Part shown: positions 11,344 to 23,929 of the stretch, piece after piece
Position numbering within the stretch: the first letter of the stretch is position 1
How the letters are laid out: each line of letters opens with the position of its first letter
NCBI RefSeq assembly: GCF_026210795.1
Contig: NC_089450.1
Span: forward strand, 3,658,001 to 3,722,000
Source of the DNA: Rhizophagus irregularis
Lineage: Eukaryota > Glomeromycota > Glomeromycetes > Glomerales > Glomeraceae
Length of the DNA: 64,000 nt
Reading direction: 5' to 3'
Program-made: the position numbers and the translations under genes
The notes under the pieces: model-generated
What the model was told of the DNA's origin: nothing
The model's input: only the letters and a program-made list of their open reading frames with translations
Databases searched by the model: none

Positions 11344-12745
11344 GTCTCAGGTGAGCTTCCGAAGAATAGAGGAACCAAGATTCGTAAATAAGTACAAATC
11401 TTGGTTCTATTTTTTTATTATTATTATTATTACGAACGGTTTACTAACCGTTCTTGTATATTTTTTTATAGGTTCGGTGGGCTTCTGAAGAATAAAAACC
11501 CAAAGATTCACATATGAATCTTTATTTTTTTTATTTTTTTAATATTATGAACGGTTATTAATAACCGTTCTTTTCTTTTTTTTTAGGATTGGGTGGGCTT
11601 CTGAGTTCTGAAAAACAGAAAACTAAGATTCATAAGAATTTTGGTTTTTTTTTTGTATTTTTTGTAATATTAACGAACGGTTACTAATAACTATTCTTTC
11701 TTTTTTTTTAGATTTGGGTGGAGTGGGATTCTGACCTTCAGAAAAAGAGGAACTAAGATTCGTAAGTACGAATCTTGGTTTATTTTTTTTATATTTTTTT
11801 TTTAATATTACGAACGGTTACTAATAACCGTTCTTTCTTTTTTTTAGGTTTGAGCGGGCTTTCGAAGAATGAAAACCTAAAGATTCGTAAGTACGAATCT
11901 TTAATTTTTTTTATTTGTTATTACAAATGGTTTACTAACCATTCTTTCTTTTTTTTATAGGTTTGTGGGCTTCTGAAGAATGAAAATCCAAAGATAAAGA
12001 TTCGTAAGTACGAATCTTTTAATTTATTTTTTATTTATTATTATTACGAATAGTTTACTAACCATTCTTTCTTTTTTTAGATTCGGGTGGGCTTTCGAAG
12101 AACAAAAACCTAAGATAAAGATTTATAAGTACAAATCTTTTAATTTATTTTTTATTTATTATTATTACGAATGGTTTACTAACCATTCTTTCTTTTTTTT
12201 AGGTTCGGATGGGCTTCCGAAGAACGAAAACCCAAAGATAAAGATTTGTAAATACGAATCTTTTAATTTATTTTTCATTTATTATTATTACAAATGGTTT
12301 ACTAACCATTCTTTCTTTTTTTTTAGATTCTGGTATGCTTCTGAAGAACAAAAACCCAAGATAATGATTCGTAAGTACGAATCTTTTATAAATTTTTTTT
12401 TTGTTTTTTTTTTATTACAAACGGTTACTAATAACTGTTCTTTTCTTTATTTTTTAGGCTTTGGGTGAGCTTCTGACCTTTGGGAAAACAGGAACCAAGA
12501 TTCGTAAGTAAGAATCTTGGTTTATTTTATTATTATTTTATTATTATGAACAGTTACTAACCGTTCTTTTCTTTTCTTTTTTATAGGTTTGATGTCTCAG
12601 ATGGGCTTCTGAAGAACAGAAAAAAACAAAGATTCGTAAGTAGAATCTTGATTTTTTTCTGCTTTTTTTAATATTATGAAATGGTTACTAACTGTTCTTT
12701 TCTTTTTTTTATAGTTTCAGTGGATTTCCAAAAGATCAAGATTTG
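11344..12745 (+). repeat. Intron/micro-exon-like tandem array, right part
   Basis: About twelve units continue the array. Typical units show CTTTCTTTTTTTTAG, a 38-48 nt block beginning (G/A)TTCGG or GTTTG, the donor-like palindrome GATTCGTAAGTACGAATC, and a palindrome of the GAACGGTTACTAATAACC type. At least one unit (about 12203-12247) has a 45-nt block open in the same frame as the best units of the 49-51 kb array. Several others carry shifts or stops. Confidence 0.8.
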
Positions 12746-13899
12746 TAAGTATATATGAATACATGAATCATGTGATTGTGAAATTGTAGATTAGCAATAA
12801 TTATTTGTAATTTAGATAGATGCTAATAATAATAATATAATTAAGCATTTAATAAATACTTTAATAAATTTGATATATGATAAAATTAAAATAAATTTGG
12901 AAATAAATAGGTGGTTGTTAAACTATAATTTGACTTAAGTTTTAATGTTAAATATAAGTCTAATTTTAGCCAAATATCCTTTCCGAATTTGAGACGATTG
13001 GCACTCTAAATGCGTCCAAAAATTCAATCTCAATTTGACACAGGTTAGATCATCATTCGACCTATATTCGACCTGGTCAAATTTAGGCTGAATTGTTCTT
13101 TTTCGACTAGTGCTATTCTTCGTCTTATTTCCACCTCTACTTTTCTACCCAATTTCTCTTCTACTCTTCTATTCAATTCGTTCTTTTCATCTTCTTTATC
13201 CTCTTCATCCTCCCCATCTTCTCCACTTTCCTTATCAAATTCATCTTTTATTGCTTTTCTTCTTTGTTCCACAACTCCTTCATTTCCTTTTCCACATTAT
13301 AATTAGACGATACTGTCCACTTTGGCGCATTATCAGGTGGCTTCAAATCGTCTTTGTAAATACTATCGTCATACTATCTCTTTCATTGAACTTTAATGTG
13401 TTAAATTTCAGAGCTAATAGTATTGGCCCGTCAGAGTATTTTCTTGATCTATTATAATAAATAATTATGGTAGAGTAATTTAAAGATTATGTAATTAATA
13501 TATATCATATATTTTTCCTACTCTTTTTGATCTCCAACTTTTATCGTATACGCGAATAACGTGATTATAAACATCAAACAATATAAAATAAAATTTAACT
13601 TCTCTAAATTTTCCCCAAATTATATCCACTTTTACCTTTAATTTCAAATTTCGATAGCTCTTGCTACGAATTATTACTTTTCAGAATATATATTTAATTC
13701 ATCTTAAAATTTCCATTTTATTCAATTAAAATTAATTAAGCAAACATTAATTAAAGTTTAGGGCGAACCTATTACCTTTAATTAACATTAAACTTTACTA
13801 ACAAATAATTAAATGAAACTTATATTTTTATTGAGTTCTGTGGATGAAAACCATGGAATTATTTTGAATTCCACTCTCTATTTATACAAATTTTATAAT

Positions 13900-14260
13900 A
13901 CTTTCTATTCTAATATATGCTATCTATATACTATCTTTTATGTTCTTTTTACATATTATCTTTGAACTATCTTTCTAATATACTATCTATATTTTAAATA
14001 CGCTATTTTAATATGCTATCTTTAATATGCTATCTTTTAATACGTTTCTATATTATCTTTTATGTTCCATCTTTTTTAATATATGTTATATCATCTTTTA
14101 TATTATCTTTTATATTATCTTTTTATATTATCTTTTTATATTATCTTTGTATTATCTTTTCTTGCCGTTTAATATGTTATTCTTCCATCTTTCGTATTAT
14201 TTTATATTCTTTAATCTTTCTGATATTATTTTATATGTTCTTTTAATTCGCTATCTTCCC
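13900..14260 (+). repeat. Degenerate (TATTATCTTTTA)n simple repeat
   Basis: The words TATTATCTTTT, TACTATCTTT and TATGTTCTTT are reiterated. The two overlapping frames of 77 and 101 codons are products of this repeat, not genes. It follows about 500 bp of A/T-rich non-coding sequence downstream of the split coiled-coil gene. Confidence 0.7.
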
Positions 14261-14569
14261 ACTTTATATGTTTTACTTATAATCTATCTTTTGTGGCTTA
14301 TAATTATCCCTTCTAATTGTTCCTATTGTTAGAGATTGCTAAGCTGCAATTGATCGACTCTAATTATTCTATTGGTTCTTTGTTAATCATTCGATAAATA
14401 TTACATTATGTAGATTATTACTCTTCCTAAATGTTTATCCTTTTCGGCTAATTATTTATCCATCTACGCCAATTCATAATTAATTTGTTCGTTCTTAATA
14501 TTTGGTAATTATATTCGGTGATTGAATTTTATCATCTTTTCATGCTTGATATTTGACCGTTTACATCAC

Positions 14570-14738
14570 TATTGAAATGATATCATAACGATACCAATTT
14601 GATATCTTTTCAAATAAACATTTTTATGATATCAATTTGATATACTGTGTTATTATCAAAACGATATTACAGTAATATCATAATGATATTGTCCCGTAAA
14701 TTGATATCGCCGTGATATGAATTTAACATCGTGATTAT
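14570..14738. repeat. GATATC/ATATCA-rich palindromic tract
   Basis: The words GATATCA, TGATATC and ATATCAT recur about every 15-25 bp in both orientations. The same kind of tract occurs at 60.6-60.79 kb, so it may be a short repeat family. Confidence 0.5.
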
Positions 14739-14858
14739 CACAGGTCGAAAAGTGAAAAATCAGGCACCAATCGATCACCAATCAGGTAGCTGATTGGTGC
14801 CTGATTGGTGACCGATTGGTGACTGATTGATGTCTGATTTTTCACTTTTCAACCTGTG
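14739..14858. mobile_element. 120-bp CACAGGTC-ended MITE
   Basis: The ends CACAGGTCGAAAAGTGAAAA and their near-perfect complement flank inverted blocks of CCAATC and GATTGG. The 3-bp duplication TAT is present on both sides (14736-14738 and 14859-14861). The CAC terminus and 3-bp duplication place it near the CACTA group. Confidence 0.9.
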
Positions 14859-15674
14859 TATATCAATTCGGCATAGTCTAAAAATTTAAGGTTTCTGTAA
14901 AGTATTACTGAAATAACGGCAGATAACAAGAAAAAGCTTATTATTTATTTAGTAATAGACTTAGTCTGGCAGCATTTATCCTTATGCAAAAATGGATTTT
15001 TAATGAAAAATGTGGACAACGACATGCATGAGTTGATAAACCAATAGGATTTTTGGATAATTTATCATATATTTCTATTGAGGTTTATATACAAGTATTA
15101 CATTGCTTTTTTATGTGAAAATTCAGAAGAAGGAAAAATTACAATTCATATTACTCCTTGTGAAGTTTAGTATTCTTGAGTATACGTAAAGTACATAATG
15201 ATTTAATTTCGATAGATAATGAAATTATTTCAATTTATAATTATTTTAATATGCCTTCTTCATACGAAATCCTTTAAAAATTTTTGATTAATAAATAAAG
15301 TGATCGCTGAATTATGATTCACATAATTAGTAATTTCAAAAAAGTGTTTGTAAAACTGATTTGCAGAAATAAAATCAGGTAACTGCTGTGGTCTCCAGTA
15401 ACACCACAAAAAATTTCCATCCTACGTGATTTTTGGCCGGCATTATATGTCTCAGCCGGCATTAAGAAATTAAGTATATCACAAATAAGACGTGATTTTA
15501 CACACTGAAAAAAATCCATATATAGAGATCATCTAAAGCGGAGGCAAATCACGTGATATGATTTTGGGATTAGTCAGAAATGTCAATTTAATTCATATTA
15601 CCATTACAACATCATGCATTTATTTATTTTTTTTTTTTCAAAAAAAAACATTTTTTCAAATTTTTTCACTAGCC

Positions 15675-17695
15675 ATGTCTGTCCCTTCTTCACAATCAAC
15701 TGTCCTCCAGCTTCTTCTCCTTTAATAATAACGTTAGCATCAAACCTTATACTAGACGAAAAGCGGGATCTTTTTTTTGATGTAAACCGTGCTTTAGAAA
15801 TTCCAATGGAGGTTTTTAACGAAGAGTGGTGGCTGTTAGTTTTGAATATTTGGATGAAATGGGACTTGTATGAATATGTAAATGGTGATATTTGGAAAAC
15901 CTTCGCCTGTCATTTTATGAAGCACCGCGAGTCAAGTACCCGACAAAAAGAAAATGTTCCAAATGAAAAATGCTGAATAACCAGAATACGGCCATCTAAC
16001 ATATGTTCTGCGATTATTAAAGTTTTTTGGATAGCTTCTTCAAATGTAGTTCAAGTAGAAAGATATAAAAATTCCCCCAACTACACTCATTCTTTATCAG
16101 AAATCAATAGGTTAAAATGGCCAAAAGCTATTAGAAGCTTAGTTGAAATAGAAGCGGCTAAAAATTATTTAGCTTCAACAATCACATCTGCTATCAAGGA
16201 ATACGCAATGTTGGAGTTAGATCTTGGTGAATCTGTGAAGTACAAAATAGCAAACATCAAATATAAAGTTCGTGGGCCTGCAGAAACTTATCTTATTGGA
16301 AATTCAAACTTAAAATTAGATATTTCAGATTCTATTTCTTATTTAACAGAGCAGGGATATCATATCAAAAAGTACCGCATCTCTCAACGGTCTACCAGAG
16401 GTATTGTGTTTGCGCATCCAGAGCAATTAAAGAAGCTTGAGCGTCATAGATGGCTGATGCTTATAAATTCAACACATAAAACAAACTGGTACGATTGGTG
16501 TCTATTTACTCTTTATGTCTGGGATACCTATGGATGTTGAAATATAGGCGCCCATTTTTTCGTAAGCAGTGAGGATGCAGATATAGTTGCAGAAGCTTTA
16601 ATAATAATCTGCAATGAGTATTGTCATTAGTCTCCCTGTTACATACTTTCAGATTATAGTAATATTGAAGTCAAGAGCATTAAAAAGATATTTTCTGGTA
16701 TGACCGCTGGTGAACAAGAATGCCAAGTTCTTCTTTGCATTGTCCATGTTATGAGAACATGAATGCAAAAAATTCATGAAAAAAAAAACCTGAGACATCA
16801 TGATCACGGTGATGCATAAAAGAACAAAGATTGGATGCAAAAGCCTTGTTTAAGATGCTATTAATTCTTGTCCTGTTTCTTCTATACAAAGTTATATTAA
16901 AAGGAACTATACGAAAAATACTGAGAAATGGGGCTTATGGGCTTGGCAACATTTCCCCTGCTTTTACAAGTCACTTCAACGAATTCGCTAGAATCTTTTC
17001 ATAGTGAATTAAAGAAAACAACATCATCATCACATGGATTGATCAGTACATGATGATTTTTATTTGCTGCATGCCCAACTCAAAACTTATATATTTTAGA
17101 TGCCGCTCACAAAGTCATCAATGTTGATTGCAAAAAAAGATCTGAAGCCGAAAGTGCATCTTTTGATTTTTGTATCAAAAAAATATTCACGTATGGTGTT
17201 AATGTTGATATTCTTGAAGAAATCTAAAAGTTCCCATTCCTATTTCAACAATTAATCATTAGAAAAGCCTGTGCTATGATGAATAGACTTGAAAAAGGAA
17301 AAAGTATGCCAGGTCTTACTTCTCTCAATTGTTTCTGCTTGTTTCGCCATCGATATTTATTGCCCTGCAAGCATATTTTTCATGAACACATGTACAGCAA
17401 TAAATTGTTAACTACCAACGTATGGCAAATGTTTTACAAAATTTTTGAAGAAAGCAGGTTTGAAGTATATGAAAGTTGAGAATCATTTATAGAATATGTT
17501 CAGACAGAACAACAGAAAAACGCTGAGAATCAAAGAATTGCTGTGAGCGAATTAACCGAAAGAATACGTGATAGGTATTGGCGTATTGAAGAGATGGGTG
17601 ATGTTGAGAAGACGCAATCTTTTATTTCTATGTTAGAAGTCTCTGTAAATCTGATTATTTTGCAATTTGATAATAATTCAAGCAGAAAAATGTAG
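15675..17695 (+). pseudogene. MULE transposase with SWIM zinc finger, decayed
   Basis: The N-terminal region (15750-15975) is a helical domain with several tryptophans (EVFNEEWW). The middle block, open from 16208 to 16540, contains RSTRGIVFAHPEQLKKL and the region of the first DDE aspartate, which here reads INSTHKTN. An aspartate is expected at the first N of NSTHKTN. Next come a YILSDYSNIE segment and LESFHSELKK. A SWIM finger, CFC plus PCKHIF, lies near 17325-17380. A helical tail ends near 17695. At least seven stops and several shifts (15700, 16538, 16629, 16760, 17225) make it inactive. A MULE transposase would cut and join element ends in the nucleus. Recognition is by motif order. 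Confidence 0.75.
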
Positions 17696-17699
17696 AAAT

Positions 17700-18040
17700 T
17701 AGAATTACTTATTAGTATTTTAATACTAATAAATGTACAAGATTGTATTGGGTTTTGATTATTATGCAGGCTTAGTTTCTTAAATTATTACGAATTTTTT
17801 TTATGTAAAAAAATTTTATGAATTTTTTTTTATGTAGATAAAAGCTTTACGAATTTTTTTTTATGTAGATAAAACTATAAATTTTTTTTTACGAATTTTT
17901 TATAAGAAAAATTACATTTTAAATTCAAATAAAACAATAAAATCAATAAATAGTGTGGGACTTTTTTATTTTAATTAATTTTTTAAAAATTTTTAATTTT
18001 TTTATTAATGATTATTAATATTTTTAAGAAATTTTACTTC
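17700..18040. other. A/T-rich 3' flank of the MULE gene
   Basis: It contains three copies of TACGAATTTTTTTTATG with short spacers (about 17790-17890). No coding potential. Confidence 0.4.
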
Positions 18041-18229
18041 GCTGAAATTAAAGCTTTAACCGGTCCAGGTCTAATCTGGCAATCCAGACTGAAAATTAGG
18101 ATTGGTCCAGTCTGGGTTAATGCTTCAACCCAGACTAAAATATTTGGTCTGGTCTGGTCCGATCCAGGATTATAAATTTAACCCTGAACTGAATTAAATG
18201 AGTTGGAACCAGACTGGACTGAAAATTTG

Positions 18230-18469
18230 CCAAAATTATAACTGTATTCTAATTCTATAATTCTGGCTCCATAGCGATCTTCCTGACATGTGTAATTTCG
18301 CTTTAAGCCTATGTTTACTTTGTGTAACATTAGTGCATAAAGATGCATAATTTTCTTATATAGTATATATATTATATAAAGCGAATATAGGCTTAAATCG
18401 AAGCTACACATGTCAGGTAGATCGCTACAGAACCAGAATTATGGAATTAGAATATAGTTATAATTTTGG
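18230..18469. mobile_element. 240-bp foldback MITE
   Basis: The left and right arms, each about 85 bp, are close inverted repeats starting CCAAAATTATAACT. They include the shared block CTGACATGTGTA and the word AAGCCTAT near the centre. The target duplication is not clear. It is nested in the hAT-like element. Confidence 0.8.
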
Positions 18470-19153
18470 TAAAAATTTTAATTTTAGTCACGTGATATTA
18501 TAACAGCCAATCAGAATTTCAGATTTTTTATTATAGGACTGAACCGAACCGAATTAAATAACTGGTCTGGTTTGGTCCAGTCCTGGATTATCTTTCTAAC
18601 ATAATTCAGATCAAACTGAAATGAAGCAATTTTTTTGGTCTGGTCTATAGTTGTATCAGTAATTGTTTTTTAAATTTCGTATTCTGAAATTACGTTACGT
18701 AAATATAATTACGAATTACTTAATTAGTTACGAGTTACTTAATTAATTACAGGTTACTTAATTGTCCGTAACGTAGCAAAGGACTATTTATTGCACGAAC
18801 TACGATAAATTTGCAGACAGTTTAACCCTACGTATTTTTCCTTCCTTTCATCTACGTTACTATAATTTAGCCCTGCTTATTTCCTTTTATGTTTGTATCA
18901 CATTTTTTGTAACGCTTTATTTTTAGCAACACATTTTGTGTAACCATTTATATATGTATATAAATGTATTAAGCAACAGGCCTCAACAGGTTTTCCATTT
19001 TTAGTTAATTACGGGTTACTTAATTAATTACGGGTATAGTTGTTTCCGAAATTCAATTGGCAAATCTGAAATCCAAAATTACGAAATCGTAATTAACGTA
19101 ATTCCGTAATTATATTAAAATTCGTGTAACAGTGCGGAATTACGAATTTCTCG

Positions 19154-19510
19154 AGATCTAGTGATTGGATTTGAATGAATTTACTACCATTCGATTCATC
19201 GCACTGAGATGTATTTAATGGTATGTGTTTCATCTCTCTAGCATTAATATTAACGGAGCTAAGTCACTATAAATGTTTATTGGTTATTGATATCGGAGCA
19301 CGATCTAGTGATTGAATTTGAACGAATTTATCACTATTAGATTCGTCTCACTAAGACGAATCCAATGGTAAGTATTTCATCTCTATAGCATTAATATTGA
19401 CAGAGCTAAGTTACTATAAAATTTTAATGATTATTGATATCGGAGCATGATCTAGTGAATGAATTTATTACCAATCGATTCGTCTCATTATGACGAATCG
19501 AATGGTGGTA
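19154..19510 (+). repeat. Tandem repeat, period about 145 bp, 2.4 copies
   Basis: Copies start at about 19154, 19301 and 19448 with GATCTAGTGA(T/A)TG and share TTCATCTCT(C/A)TAGCATTAAT and TTATTGATATCGGAGCA. The repeat lies inside the hAT-like element. Confidence 0.8.
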
Positions 19511-20203
19511 AAATCATCCAAAACGGATCACTGGATGCCGAGTTATTATTTATTAAAGTTTTTAAATATAATTCGGCCAAAATTAAGAGTAATTCTGGCC
19601 AAATATTTTCGTAATACGAAATTAATTACGGAATTCGAAATTAATTACGGAATACGGAGTTTTTCTAATGAATTACTTAATAATTACAGAATTACGTAAT
19701 TACGTATTTCCGTAATACTAAAATAATTTCAGATACAAGTATAGTCTGGTTCTGGATTACTTCTCAACCTGGATCAATCCAGACCATTTAGAGCTTTAGC
19801 CGAAATACATTTTTTTAGCCAGTTATCGTTTAGTATTCTAACGAAAATCACGTGACCCTTTTGGTTAATCGCATCTTTTCCAGTATTGCCTAAGTGTTAA
19901 ATAAATAAACGGGAGGGCCAACTCAAATGTTATACGGGCTGATCATTACCCGACAGAACTGTCAGCATATAGAATTTTATATGTAGCCATATTAAAATGT
20001 AACAATGCCTATATTTTAACATGATAGATTAACCAATAATTAATATTAATCATAAAAAAAAAATTAAAATGCGGTAATAACAAAATGCGAAACTATATGA
20101 ATATATGGTTTTTTTTGAAATATCGTCGCTATATCTTTTTAAAAAATGGATCAGCTGTTTTATTATCCCAAAATTTTAGAAAATTTTGTCAAATACTTTA
20201 AGT

Positions 20204-23200
20204 ATGGTGGGTTGCAAAAGAAAAAAACACTATTTTTAATGGTTTTAATAAAATTTTAACAACTCTTTCTATTAAAAGTTTAAAAAAAAAATGCACATAA
20301 GGATAATGCTGATTTATCACCACTAAAGCGACAAAAAAAGGTAGAATCATTACAAGAACTTGTGCATGTTAGACCTGATCTCAAAGGAAAACCAGTATAT
20401 TTTTTCCCAGCATTGGATAAATATTATGAAGGAGTACTTATGTATGACGTAAAAATAAAGAAAGCTTATGTGTATAGTGTTAAAGGTGATTGCAAGTTTG
20501 ATACATTTTCAAAATGGATAAGTTATTTGCAAAATCAAGGATACTTTAAAGGATATAGGTCAGCCATTGCAACTATTTTTTTGCAAGCAAATCCCACCAC
20601 TCCATCAATTGCATCTATTCTATCTACATCAAAATATATGTCATATTGAAAAGTAACATCATTAATAAATATTGAAGATATTCTTTTATCAGTTCAAGAA
20701 AAAGTTTTGCCAGAAGGAGAGTTTGCCAGAACTGCAATACAAAAAATTGGTGAGGGGCTTGAATTTCATTTTTTTAAAGAAGAACAACTGGAAAAAAAAT
20801 TACTAATTTTAACTAAAAGTGGTTTGTATAGGTATGAAGTTTATGTGTTTGATAAAATAATACAAGAACAGTATCTTCCTTTTCCAATTAAAGAAATGAA
20901 AAGAACTCTTGATGAAATAATTAATCTCGTTAGATATATTTTTTCTGTTAATATTTGTTATGGGCAGAGTACTACTGATAATTTGGTTTATTTAATTTGT
21001 TTTGTTTAATTTAATTTTTTTTAATAATAACTTATTTAAGGTTATGAAGATGTGATACGTATTTGAGGTATCCAACTTATTAGCAATAATAAAGATCATA
21101 TACCTTTTGCCTTATTGGAAAGAAGAGGTCAATCTGATAAAGCATATCGAAGAATAGATTGTACATTTGTGGTAACAAAAAAGAGTATATGTGAAAATTG
21201 TGCAAAATTACAAAACACTATGCATAAAATTCAGATAAGAATTTTGGCTGGGATAAATTCCACAAAAGTGATGCATGCATCAAAAGAAATTCTTATAAAA
21301 AAGTTAATCAACAACAAAAGATTATTAAAGAACAAAATGAAACAATTATTGATTTAAAAGACCGTCTACAAGAAAAAATTGGAAAGGAAGAAAAACAAGT
21401 ATCAGATAAAATTGCAGATATTGTTCATACTGTTGCTAGAGATGTTACTAGTAAAAATGTAGATATTTCTGCTTTTCATCCTATCTTTCAAGAACTTATT
21501 CGCATTCAATCTGGAAAACCAAATGGAACAAGATATCATCCAATGTAAGATTAATTAATGAATATTATATTAAATATAAAAAAGCTTATATATTTTTTAA
21601 TTTAGGTTTATACGTTGGGCTATATCTGTATATAGTAGATCTGATCATGCAGCTTATGATGCAATGAAAGTAATTATACGCTTACCATCAATTTCAACAC
21701 TCAAAAGCTACATTAATGAATGTGAACAAAGATCAGGATGGCAAGATAATATTGCTTGTCAAATGTTAGCTAGTTTAACAGCAAATAAAATCTGGAGTTA
21801 TAGACGAATGGGATTCTTTTCACATGACTCCTTTAAAGTTCAGAAAGGTAAGAAATTATTGTTATATTTTATAAACAAAATTTAAATAATTTAACTTAAA
21901 AAATCTATTTTTTTTAGGACTTCTTTGGAATCAATGCAAAAATTGTTATGTTGGTTATTTGGACTTTGAAAATGAAATGCAAGATTATTAGGCATTTGCT
22001 ATATAATGTCAACAAGAAATATTAACAGAAAATAATTTTTCATCTAATTTTTCATCTGATGAACAAAAATTTGGACTTGCAACTCAAGTCCACCAAATTG
22101 TTTGGCACTCAATGACACATAACTTTACATTTCCTATATCTTATTATGGTATTAATAATATAACAGCACATAGCTTAAATATGTTACTTTTTAGTCTTGC
22201 AGCAAAATTAAAATGTATAGGTGTACATACATATGGTTCAATTTGTGATGGTGCAGGGGAAAATAGAGTTTATATTAAAAGTTTTGATTGGTATGCATCA
22301 AAATGGTCTTTTAGTGATTTGGTAGAAGTTAATTTTAATAAAGATAAAAAATCTTTTTATGCAGCAAAAATTATAAAAAGTAATTTTGAAAGAACAAAAT
22401 TTATTGTATGTCAACTTGATTGTGATGATTCTAAAGAAATTGAGATTGAACGAAATTATATTCATCTACCAATATCCTTAAAATTAGAGTGGAATATTAA
22501 TGAATCATGTGAATTTAAGAATCCAAGAGATAATCAATGGTATTTAGGAAAAATTACAGATTCTGATCCAGTTGAATCAACATTATCTGTGGAAATTAAA
22601 AGTACTAAAGAAGGATGGAAAGTTTTTAGTTATCATATTAGTAGATTTCTTCATCCTGTTTATAATAATAGTTAAGAACTTTTAGCAAATCATAAAACAA
22701 TCAATCCTATTACTGGGGAAGATTGGTTTTTTATTAGTGATCCAACCCATGTTTTTAAAAAGCTTAGAAATAATTTATCAAAAAGTCATATAGATGAGAA
22801 AAATACTAGAGAAATAATGCTTAATGGTAAGGAAATCAGCTGGAAACACATAAAAGGTGTTTATGAACATACATGTCAACATGCAACAGCAAAAGCTACA
22901 AAGCTTACTAAACGACACATATAGCTTACTTCATGAAGCAAGATGCGAGTTGATCTTGCTGAACATACATTATCTGAAGAAGTTGAAAATGCATTGGCAT
23001 CTATTGAAAGCTTAAAAATATATCAGAAGGAACAAGAGTAAGTAATTATTAAAATGGAATTACTTTAAATTTATTTTAAAATAAGAACTAATAATATTTT
23101 TTTTTTTTAAAGGATTATATTAAGTATTCTCGAAAGTATCGCCAGATAATGCATAGTAAAATTAGTTTTCAATCTTTAGAAGATCCATGTATTAATACTT

Positions 23201-23437
23201 TAAAAAATATCCGTAATTGGTTTATTTATGATGATAAACAAAAAACAGAATCTAAAGAGTGGATTTTATCACAATGTCAATTTAATCTGATTTTATCCAT
23301 TGATAGTTTTCTTGAAATACTCACATTTTTTTTAAATAAATATCCAAACTCAATGATTCAACCAAAACGTATATCACAAGATATGTTAGAAGGACTTTTT
23401 GGTACAATTCGTGAACTTGGTGGTGACACAGGTAAAA
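20204..23437 (+). pseudogene. P-element/THAP9-like transposase, N-terminal and catalytic part
   Basis: An ATG at 20204 opens MVGCKRKKHYF, a possible remnant of a THAP-type finger. After a break, a continuous frame (20310-21009) is cut by a single TGA at 20647-20649. The next exon (from about 21045) encodes CENCAKLQNTMHKIQ and, after a shift near 21305, a coiled coil ending in GTRYHPM before a GTAAGA donor. Further exons carry FIRWAISVYSRSDHAAYDAM, a GYLDF motif and CDGAGENR, the likely second catalytic aspartate. Then comes an inserted barrel-like stretch (22330-22660), then DPTHVFKKLRN. The last exon ends with FGTIRELGGD. At least four stops or shifts disrupt it. The name rests on motif order typical of the P/THAP9 superfamily. 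In P-element transposase a GTP-binding module interrupts the catalytic core; here the inserted stretch looks different. Confidence 0.65.
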
Positions 23438-23929
23438 CGCTGACCAATCGGGTACCTACCCGATTGGTAATTTTTTTTTTGATCGGTCACCTGATTTATT
23501 CAATAGTTAGAAATTGGTGTACACTTCAATCGGGTATCAATCAGGTTAATACCCGATTGATAACTATCGTTCAGTTTAAATTTACCGATTGATTTCTATT
23601 GTTTCAATTAGACTATTGATAAACTATTTTTTTTTAACTAAAATTAAACTATTTTATACTATTGAAATTTACACTAACATTTTTTTCGAACATTTACTTT
23701 TGAAACTTAAAAAAAAGTTTAAACTATTTCATACTATCTTTAACATTTTTTTTCAAACATTTACTTTTGAAACTTTTAAAAAAATTTTTTTTTTTAGGAA
23801 ATTGGTTCCGATTTGGATACCGGAATCCCACAAAAGTTTCAAACATTTTACTTTCGAAACTTTATTAAACTGAAAAAACCATTTATTTGAAGATATTAAT
23901 AAACGATTTTTAACATTTTTTTTTAACAT

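Larger units (their letters stand above)
9017..13112. mobile_element. CACTA-type element 1, non-autonomous, 4.1 kb
   Basis: The ends are inverted repeats beginning CACTAGTC(A/G)AAA and the flanks carry the 3-bp duplication CTA (9014-9016 and 13113-13115). The 5'-CACTA terminus and 3-bp duplication are diagnostic of the CACTA/EnSpm superfamily. Subterminal sequence repeats short TTCGGCC/TTCGACC-type motifs. The interior has no transposase. It consists of a tandem array of intron-like units (9375-9965 and 11344-12745) interrupted by a second TIR element (9966-11343). Confidence 0.9.
8765..13400 (-). pseudogene. Glu/Arg-rich coiled-coil gene split by a CACTA element
   Basis: The upstream half lies at about 13113-13400 and the downstream half at about 8765-9016 on the minus strand. 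The upstream half encodes a charged stretch with EDEEDKEDEKNELNRR, the downstream half a heptad-like stretch with VEDDSNRIKEVEQIREYEGQ. With the element 9017-13112 and one copy of the 3-bp target duplication CTA removed, the frame runs straight across the junction (RRI then EEEQN). That is strong evidence that one gene was split. A TGA a few codons downstream, further stops and a frameshift near 13270 show decay before or after insertion. Function unknown; probably a structural coiled-coil protein. Confidence 0.65.
18049..19798. mobile_element. hAT-like element, 1.75 kb, non-autonomous
   Basis: The ends TAAAGCTTTAACCGGTC and its partner TAAAGCTCTAAATGGTC (read inward from the right) are imperfect inverted repeats. 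They are followed on both sides by repeated CCAGACTGG/TCTGGTCTGG words. The flanks GCTGAAAT (18041-18048) and GCCGAAAT (19799-19806) match at 7 of 8 positions, consistent with an 8-bp hAT duplication. The interior holds a foldback MITE, a tract of ACGTAATTACGGAATT motifs and a 145-bp tandem repeat, but no transposase. Confidence 0.75.

Noticed and set aside
13110-13457. Plus-strand frame of 115 codons, Leu/Phe/Pro-rich
   Set aside because: It is the complement of the Glu/Arg-rich coiled-coil gene on the minus strand.
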